Below are positions 59,477 to 64,000 of a stretch of 64,000 bases of DNA, in pieces. Each line of letters opens with the position of its first letter. Positions within the stretch are counted from its first letter, which is position 1. This DNA is from Cryobacterium sp. CG_9.6 (GTDB taxonomy: Bacteria > Actinomycetota > Actinomycetes > Actinomycetales > Microbacteriaceae): assembly GCF_029893365.1 (NCBI RefSeq), contig NZ_JARXUZ010000001.1, positions 1,860,001 through 1,924,000 on the forward strand, given 5' to 3'. The notes under the pieces were generated by a model. The model was not told where the DNA came from. It searched no databases and saw nothing but the letters and a program-made list of their open reading frames with translations. Position numbers and translations under genes: made by a program.

Positions 59477-60559
59477 TGTACTGAGCCGAGAGGTTGGTGA
59501 CAGTTCGGGGTTGAAAAAAGGAGAACCTCCGGTTTCAGTGGTGATGTCAAAGTCGCCACGAAAACGGAGGTTCTCATGCCCCACATTAATACCCGTTTGA
59601 CCCTTCATGGGAGGGCCTTACTGATTGACAGAGTGATCAATGACGGGCGCCCTGTCTCGCACGTCGCTAAAGAGCTCGGCATCTCGCGTCAATGCGCTCA
59701 CCGCTGGATTAACCGGCACCACGCTGAGGGCACCGCGGGGCTCCTGAACCGCTCGTCCCGGCCACACCATTGCCCGACGAAGACCAGTGCTCCGCAAGAA
59801 GCGAAAGTTGTTGTTGCCCGTCTCCTGGGGCGGAATGGGCCCCTGCGCATCGCGGCGGTGACGGGAGTGCCAGCACGGACCGTGTCGCGAATACTGACTC
59901 GCTACGACCTCCCACCCCTGTCGTGGCTGGACCCCGTCACCGGCGCGGTCATCCGATCTTCACGCGCCACCGCAGAACGCTACGAACGCGACCGGCCAGG
60001 CGAACTGGTACACATCGACGTGAAGAAACTCGGCCGCATCCCGAACGGTGGCGGGTGGCGCGCTGACCCCACCCAAAGTCCCCGCAATCATCGAAAGGGG
60101 TCTCGGCGCGTGGGATTTGACTACGTCCACGCGGTCATCGACGATCACTCCCGCCTCGCCTACGCCGAAATCCAGCCCGACGAGAAGGGCATCACCGCTG
60201 CTGGTGTCCTCGAACGTGCCGCAGCCTTCTTCGCGGCAAACGGCATCCCCCAGATTGAACGCGTCATCTCTGACAACGCCTTCGCTTACCGAAACTCGAC
60301 CGCATTCAAAGAAGCCGTCGCGAAGATCGGGGCCGTGCAACGCTTCATCAAACCGCACTGCCCCTGGACGAACGGGAAAGTCGAACGACTGAACCGCACC
60401 CTCGCCACCGAATGGGCCTACGCCCGCAAATACACCAGCAACCACGAACGCGCCCAAGCCCTTGCGCCCTGGCTCAACTTCTACAACACTGAACGCATCC
60501 ACACTGGAATCGGACAGACACCGCTCAGCCGAGTGTCACCAACCTCATGACTCAGTACA
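59477..60559 (+). mobile_element. IS481-family insertion sequence, 1083 bp
   Basis: 26-bp terminal inverted repeats at 59477-59502 and 60534-60559, both beginning TGTACTGAG and ending GAGGTTGGTGACA, with 3 mismatches between. Target duplication TCTAGG at 59471-59476 and 60560-60565. Removing the element and one duplication restores a 112-bp palindromic unit. TCTAGG fits the N-C-T-A-G-N target known for Bordetella IS481. The transposase stop codon lies inside the right repeat. Confidence 0.95.
59576..60550 (+). CDS. IS481-family transposase
   Basis: 324 residues from ATG 59576, preceded by CGGAGG. Two N-terminal helix-turn-helix segments (HVAKELGISRQCAHRWINRH and RIAAVTGVPARTVSRIL) precede a DDE integrase domain: Asp148 (LVHIDVKKLG), Asp233 (RVISDNAFAY) and Glu270 (TNGKVERLNRTL), with 36 residues between the last two. 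It is apparently complete. The terminal repeats flank it closely. Confidence 0.96.
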   Translation: MPHINTRLTLHGRALLIDRVINDGRPVSHVAKELGISRQCAHRWINRHHAEGTAGLLNRSSRPHHCPTKTSAPQEAKVVVARLLGRNGPLRIAAVTGVPARTVSRILTRYDLPPLSWLDPVTGAVIRSSRATAERYERDRPGELVHIDVKKLGRIPNGGGWRADPTQSPRNHRKGSRRVGFDYVHAVIDDHSRLAYAEIQPDEKGITAAGVLERAAAFFAANGIPQIERVISDNAFAYRNSTAFKEAVAKIGAVQRFIKPHCPWTNGKVERLNRTLATEWAYARKYTSNHERAQALAPWLNFYNTERIHTGIGQTPLSRVSPTS

Positions 60560-60565
60560 TCTAGG

Positions 60566-60652
60566 GCGCGTGTCGAGACCCCGTGAGACAACCTCTGAAA
60601 CTCGATCGTTTCGTGGATCACCTCGCGGGGTCTCGACAGGCTCGACCAGCGG
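60566..60652. repeat. Right part of the palindromic unit interrupted by IS481
   Basis: Continues the copy begun at 59452: GGCGCGTGTCGAGACC, apex GAAAC-TCGATC-GTTTC, and right arms ending GCTCGACCAGCGG at 60640-60652. The following 70 bp up to the small membrane gene hold no further full unit. Confidence 0.9.
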
Positions 60653-60723
60653 GGTGGGCTTTGTCGAGGTTGCCCGCGTCAGCTCCGCGTCAGCGCAAGT
60701 AGTCGGCAAGAAAGTCGGTCGCG

Positions 60724-60924
60724 CTATGACCAATCCAACGAGGCGAGCACGAGAGCCAGAAGCGTCAGACCAACGCCAGCGAGGAGAGCAAATGCGCGAT
60801 TTATCCGCCGACGACTCACCGTTCCGGTTGTAAAAGATGAACGAGAGAGCTTGTCGAGATTTGGTGCAACGGACTGGTACGGCGTATCAATCTCGGGTGT
60901 ACTTTCATTCTCCACCTGGGCCAT
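60724..60924 (-). CDS. Small membrane protein, 66 residues
   Basis: ATG 60924 is preceded by AGGGGGAG at 8 nt. An acidic N-terminus (AQVENESTPEIDTPYQSVAP) is followed by a basic stretch (VSRRRINR) and one membrane helix (AFALLAGVGLTLLALVLASL). The C-terminus ends LDWS. It is probably a single-pass protein with an N-in orientation. It lies next to ctaF on the same strand; function is unknown. Confidence 0.65.
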   Translation of the reverse strand: MAQVENESTPEIDTPYQSVAPNLDKLSRSSFTTGTVSRRRINRAFALLAGVGLTLLALVLASLDWS

Positions 60925-61016
60925 AGTCTGACTCCCCCTTTTCGTGTCCGCAACGGTGCGTTTCCCCACGCTACCTACTCCTTGCGCAAAAGGCCACCGG
61001 CGATCCCGCAGCCGAT

Positions 61017-61038
61017 CTCGCCAGCGGGATGGGCGCGA
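61017..61038. repeat. Relic of the palindromic unit
   Basis: CTCGCCAGCGGGATGGGCGCG matches the unit's right end and linker start, minus one base; the flanks do not match. It is a remnant or a short gene-conversion tract. Confidence 0.55.
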
Positions 61039-61068
61039 CGTCCAGCTTGCCCGGCACTCCTTAAACAG

Positions 61069-61101
61069 CAGTGCCGGCCTTCACGAGGAAGGCCGGCACT
61101 G
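61069..61101 (-). terminator. Terminator of the ctaCDF operon
   Basis: A perfect 13-bp stem (CAGTGCCGGCCTT with AAGGCCGGCACTG) and 7-nt loop, 14 bp after the ctaF stop, followed on the minus strand by CTGTTTAA. Confidence 0.9.
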
Positions 61102-61115
61102 TGAACTGCAGGTAT

Positions 61116-61538
61116 TTAGCGGGCGAACAAGCCCCGGTAGTACTCATAGACCCAACCAACCAGGGCGACAGCTCCAATTGCGAGGCCAATGTATGCTACC
61201 CAGAAGCCTGCGGCTAGCCCCAGGAAAACGAGAGCAGCAGACGCGGCCAGAACCACGGGCCACCAGCTCCACGGGCTGAAGAAACCAGACTCCGGGTCGC
61301 CATCATCGATGTTGCCGTCGAGGCGATCCTCGGGGGTTTCCCCGCCCTGGGCGCTGTACACCTTGCCCAGATAGAAGCCGATGAATGCCGCCAACAGAGC
61401 GCTCAGAGCCAGACAGAACGTCCCGACCCATTCGATCGTGCCGTGGAAGGGATCAAGATAGCTCCACACCACATAGATCACAGTCACGAAGGCGAAGAAG
61501 ACGGCCAGGCCGTAAAAGATCCGAGCGTTGGTTCTCAT
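61116..61538 (-). CDS. ctaF: Cytochrome c oxidase subunit IV, actinobacterial type (CtaF)
   Basis: 140 residues with four membrane helices in two pairs (about 6-27, 35-57, 95-112, 115-133), separated by the acidic loop GETPEDRLDGNIDDGDPESG. It begins MRTNARIFYGLAVFF and matches the actinobacterial subunit IV family. The ATG touches the ctaD stop codon. It stabilises the aa3 oxidase within the supercomplex. Confidence 0.93.
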   Translation of the reverse strand: MRTNARIFYGLAVFFAFVTVIYVVWSYLDPFHGTIEWVGTFCLALSALLAAFIGFYLGKVYSAQGGETPEDRLDGNIDDGDPESGFFSPWSWWPVVLAASAALVFLGLAAGFWVAYIGLAIGAVALVGWVYEYYRGLFAR

Positions 61539-63269
61539 CTACTGCACCTTGTTTGCTGAAGCGTCGTATGTCGCTGAAGCCGGGGCATCCTTGACAAAAC
61601 CTACGCCGACGGGAAGCCCCGCCTCCGGGTGGTTCAGGTCAAAGGCCGGACGCTCCGAGCGGATGCGCGGAATGGACGTGAAGTTGTGTCGCGGCGGCGG
61701 GCACGAGGTGGCCCACTCGAGCGACGAACCGTAGCCCCAGGGATCATTGACCGTGACCTTCGGTGCACGACGCGCCGTGATGTACACGTTCAGGAAGAAC
61801 GGAATCATCGACAGGGCGAGAATCATGGCACCGACGGTTGACACCTGGTTCATCCAGGTGAAGTTGTCATCCGGAGAGTACGTGGCGTAACGGCGGGGCA
61901 TGCCCACGACGCCGAGCCAGTGCTGGATGAGGAACGTGGTGTGGAAGCCAATGAAAAGCAACCAGAAGTGCCACTTGCCGAGGCTCTCGTTGAGCATCTT
62001 GCCGGTCCACTTGGGCCACCAGAAGTAGAAACCACTGAACATGGCGAAGACGACGGTACCAAACACCACGTAGTGGAAGTGAGCAACAACGAAGTACGTG
62101 TCGGTCACGTGGAAGTCAAGCGGCGGTGAGGCCAGGATGACGCCGGTGAGTCCACCAAATGTGAAGGTGATCAGGAAGCCGATAGCCCACAGCATGGGGG
62201 TCTCGAACGTGACCGATCCTCGCCACATTGTGCCGATCCAGTTGAAGATCTTCACACCTGTCGGCACGGCGATCAGCATCGTCATGAGAGAGAAGAACGG
62301 CAGGAGCACAGATCCGGTTACGTACATGTGGTGAGCCCAGACAGAAACTGAGAGCGCAGCAATCGAGATGGTTGCGTAAATCAGTGTCTTGTATCCGAAC
62401 ATGGGCTTGCGGCTGAACACCGGGAACACCTCGGACACGATGCCAAAGAACGGCAGAGCGATGATGTACACCTCAGGGTGACCGAAGAACCAGAACAAGT
62501 GCTGCCAGAGAATGGCACCACCGTTGGCGGGATCATAAATGTGCGAGCCGAAGATGCGGTCTGACGCTGCGGCGAGCATAGCGGCAGCAAGAACGGGGAA
62601 GACCATCAGCGCGAGCAGCGACGTGATCAGTGTGTTCCAGGTGAAGACGGGCATGCGCCACATCGTCATGCCGGGAGCGCGCATGGTGATGATCGTCGTG
62701 ATGAAGTTCACGGAACCAAGAATGGTTCCGAATCCGGACAGTCCCAGACCCACCATCCATAGGTTTCCACCGATGCCCGGTGAGAAGGTGGTGCTTGCCA
62801 GCGGCTGATACGCAAACCAACCGAACGAAGCCGCGCCCTGAGGGGTGAGGAACCCGGCAACGGCGATGAGGCTTCCAAAGTTGAAGAACCAGTAGGCCAG
62901 CGCGTTCAGACGCGGGAAGGCAACGTCAGGTGCACCAATCTGCAGCGGAATCAGGAAGTTCGCGAAACCGAAGAACAGCGGCGTTGCGAACATCAGAAGC
63001 ATGATCGTACCGTGCATGGTGAAGAGCTGGTTGTACTGTTCCTTGGTCTGAACGATCTCCAGGCCCGGTGCGAAGAGCTGCGCACGGATGATCAACGCCA
63101 TCACTCCGCCGAGGCAGAAGTAGATGAACGACGTGACCAGATACATGTACCCGATCACCTTGTGATCGGTGGAGGTAATTGTCCGCACGAGGAGGTTGCC
63201 CTTGCGTTCGGCGGACGGTGAGACCGGAGTCTCCAAGCGCGGTGCTGCGGGGGTGATGGTCGTGCTCAT
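61539..63269 (-). CDS. ctaD: Cytochrome c oxidase subunit I (CtaD)
   Basis: 576 residues with twelve membrane helices. Heme a ligand His is in [16 protein letters not shown]; the CuB His and cross-linked Tyr lie in [12 protein letters not shown]; further CuB His pair in WAHHMYVTG; heme a and a3 ligands in [12 protein letters not shown]. It reduces oxygen to water and pumps protons. It is encoded 3 bp after ctaC. Confidence 0.97.
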   Translation of the reverse strand: MSTTITPAAPRLETPVSPSAERKGNLLVRTITSTDHKVIGYMYLVTSFIYFCLGGVMALIIRAQLFAPGLEIVQTKEQYNQLFTMHGTIMLLMFATPLFFGFANFLIPLQIGAPDVAFPRLNALAYWFFNFGSLIAVAGFLTPQGAASFGWFAYQPLASTTFSPGIGGNLWMVGLGLSGFGTILGSVNFITTIITMRAPGMTMWRMPVFTWNTLITSLLALMVFPVLAAAMLAAASDRIFGSHIYDPANGGAILWQHLFWFFGHPEVYIIALPFFGIVSEVFPVFSRKPMFGYKTLIYATISIAALSVSVWAHHMYVTGSVLLPFFSLMTMLIAVPTGVKIFNWIGTMWRGSVTFETPMLWAIGFLITFTFGGLTGVILASPPLDFHVTDTYFVVAHFHYVVFGTVVFAMFSGFYFWWPKWTGKMLNESLGKWHFWLLFIGFHTTFLIQHWLGVVGMPRRYATYSPDDNFTWMNQVSTVGAMILALSMIPFFLNVYITARRAPKVTVNDPWGYGSSLEWATSCPPPRHNFTSIPRIRSERPAFDLNHPEAGLPVGVGFVKDAPASATYDASANKVQ

Positions 63270-63272
63270 GGC

Positions 63273-64000
63273 TTAGTTGCCCTCCTGAGCCGTCGGGGCT
63301 TCCGTGCCCGGCTGATTCTGATTGCGATCGTAGTTGTTGTCGATCTGTCCGGTGTTACCGGCAGAACGAAGCGACGTAATGTACGCGTCGTAGTCGGCTT
63401 GGGAAACAACCTTGGTGTTGAACAGCATCATTGAGTGATACTCACCGCACAGTTCCGCACACTTTCCGGCATAGGTTCCAATCCGCTCGGGGATGACCGA
63501 CATGTAGTTTGTCTTGCCCGGGATGACGTCTTTCTTGTACAGAAAGTCGATGATCCAGAACGAGTGGATGACGTCGCGGGCCTCAAGCTTGAACTCAACC
63601 TGAGAATTGACCGGCAGCACCAGAGTGGGGAGCTCCGACTCAATGCGAGAACCGGGAGCACCATTGGGGTCAGGCTGAGCCTGAACACCGACGGAGTAGA
63701 CATCCTCGTTCACGTAGTTGAAGTCCCAGGCCCACTGCTTGGCCTGCACCTCCACGATCACGTCAGGATTGTCGAAGCGAGTCTCAATCGCGATCTGATC
63801 CCGCACGGTGAAGGCAAAGAAACCGACGACCAGAATGAGCGGAACGATCGTGTAGAAGATTTCAATCGGCATGTTGTAGCGAAGCTGCACCGGCAGTCCG
63901 GTCTGCCCCTTGCGACGACGGTAGACAACGACCGCCCAGATTGTGAGACCCCACGTGAGCAGTCCTACGACAAGCAGGACAATCCATGATGTGGTCCACA
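63273..64000 (-). CDS. ctaC: Cytochrome c oxidase subunit II (CtaC), 5' end outside window
   Basis: At least 241 residues; the frame stays open to position 64000, so the N-terminus and any signal peptide are beyond the window. The visible part begins in the first membrane helix (SWIVLLVVGLLTWGL), continues with RRRKGQTGLPVQLRYNMPIE and the second helix, and ends with a CuA domain: the CuA site CAELCGEYHSMM plus an earlier His in ARDVIHSFWI. It takes electrons from the diheme QcrC. The C-terminal tail is Asn/Gln-rich. Confidence 0.95.
   Translation of the reverse strand, partial: WTTSWIVLLVVGLLTWGLTIWAVVVYRRRKGQTGLPVQLRYNMPIEIFYTIVPLILVVGFFAFTVRDQIAIETRFDNPDVIVEVQAKQWAWDFNYVNEDVYSVGVQAQPDPNGAPGSRIESELPTLVLPVNSQVEFKLEARDVIHSFWIIDFLYKKDVIPGKTNYMSVIPERIGTYAGKCAELCGEYHSMMLFNTKVVSQADYDAYITSLRSAGNTGQIDNNYDRNQNQPGTEAPTAQEGN

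Overview
The window is about 64 kb of high-GC chromosome from an actinobacterium, most likely a member of the Microbacteriaceae (inference). The evidence is the mycothiol ligase MshC, the RNA-polymerase partners CarD and RbpA, the PafB/PafC pair, a cytochrome bcc-aa3 branch (QcrCAB, CtaCDEF), many GTG starts, and many genes whose -10-like TAnnnT box lies only 6-8 nt before the start codon, the layout of leaderless transcripts. No ribosomal RNA, CRISPR array or prophage is visible. There is one tRNA, tRNA-Leu(GAG).

Layout. 1-16.7 kb: mixed housekeeping and metabolic genes. These are the 5' part of a trehalose synthase, a hydrolase and glycosyltransferase pair, a sirtuin and histidine-phosphatase pair, a TrmH-type RNA methyltransferase, a D,D-carboxypeptidase, an SGNH esterase, an SF2 helicase, a PLP sulfur-amino-acid enzyme divergent from an Lrp regulator, a cold-shock protein, DUF3097, an SRAP/YedK DNA-protein crosslink protein, and a J-domain protein with a degenerate NERD-like tail. 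16.7-22.9 kb: a LolA/RseB-like exported protein co-transcribed with an ABC exporter, a TetR regulator, CarD, an AI-2E-type permease and tRNA-Leu. 23-38.4 kb: a conserved actinobacterial chain of M20 peptidase, UppP, MshC, PAC2, HAD, TrmI, FKBP lipoprotein, PafB, PafC, TatA, TatC, HelY, Lnt and RbpA. The Pup-proteasome genes that sit in this chain in mycobacteria are absent. 38.4-49.5 kb: GDPD, SPFH/NfeD, an SDR and S9 peptidase pair, a diguanylate cyclase, the PTS-dependent dihydroxyacetone kinase operon DhaK-DhaL-DhaM(HPr), and TrpD. 49.6-54.8 kb: CtaE-QcrC-QcrA-QcrB, then an RlmA-type methyltransferase. 61.1-64 kb: CtaC-CtaD-CtaF on the opposite strand; CtaC runs off the window.

The accessory region is 54.8-61 kb, between the two halves of the respiratory chain. 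It holds a tandem array of a 186-bp unit (four full copies and part of a fifth). Each unit is almost entirely inverted repeat and could fold into two adjacent cruciforms. A second, diverged array of the same unit lies 3 kb away and has been invaded twice. An IS21-family element (56538-59210, 6-bp duplication CCGACC) sits in a linker. An IS481-family element (59477-60559, 6-bp duplication TCTAGG) sits exactly in the loop of the small hairpin of the last unit. A small lipoprotein and a small membrane protein also lie here. This nested repeat and IS structure is the most unusual feature of the window.

Functionally, the qcr/cta genes encode the aerobic electron-transport supercomplex. MshC makes the redox buffer, Tat exports folded proteins such as the Rieske subunit, Lnt and UppP serve the envelope, PafBC with SRAP points to a DNA-damage response, and DhaKLM feeds dihydroxyacetone into glycolysis using PTS phosphate.
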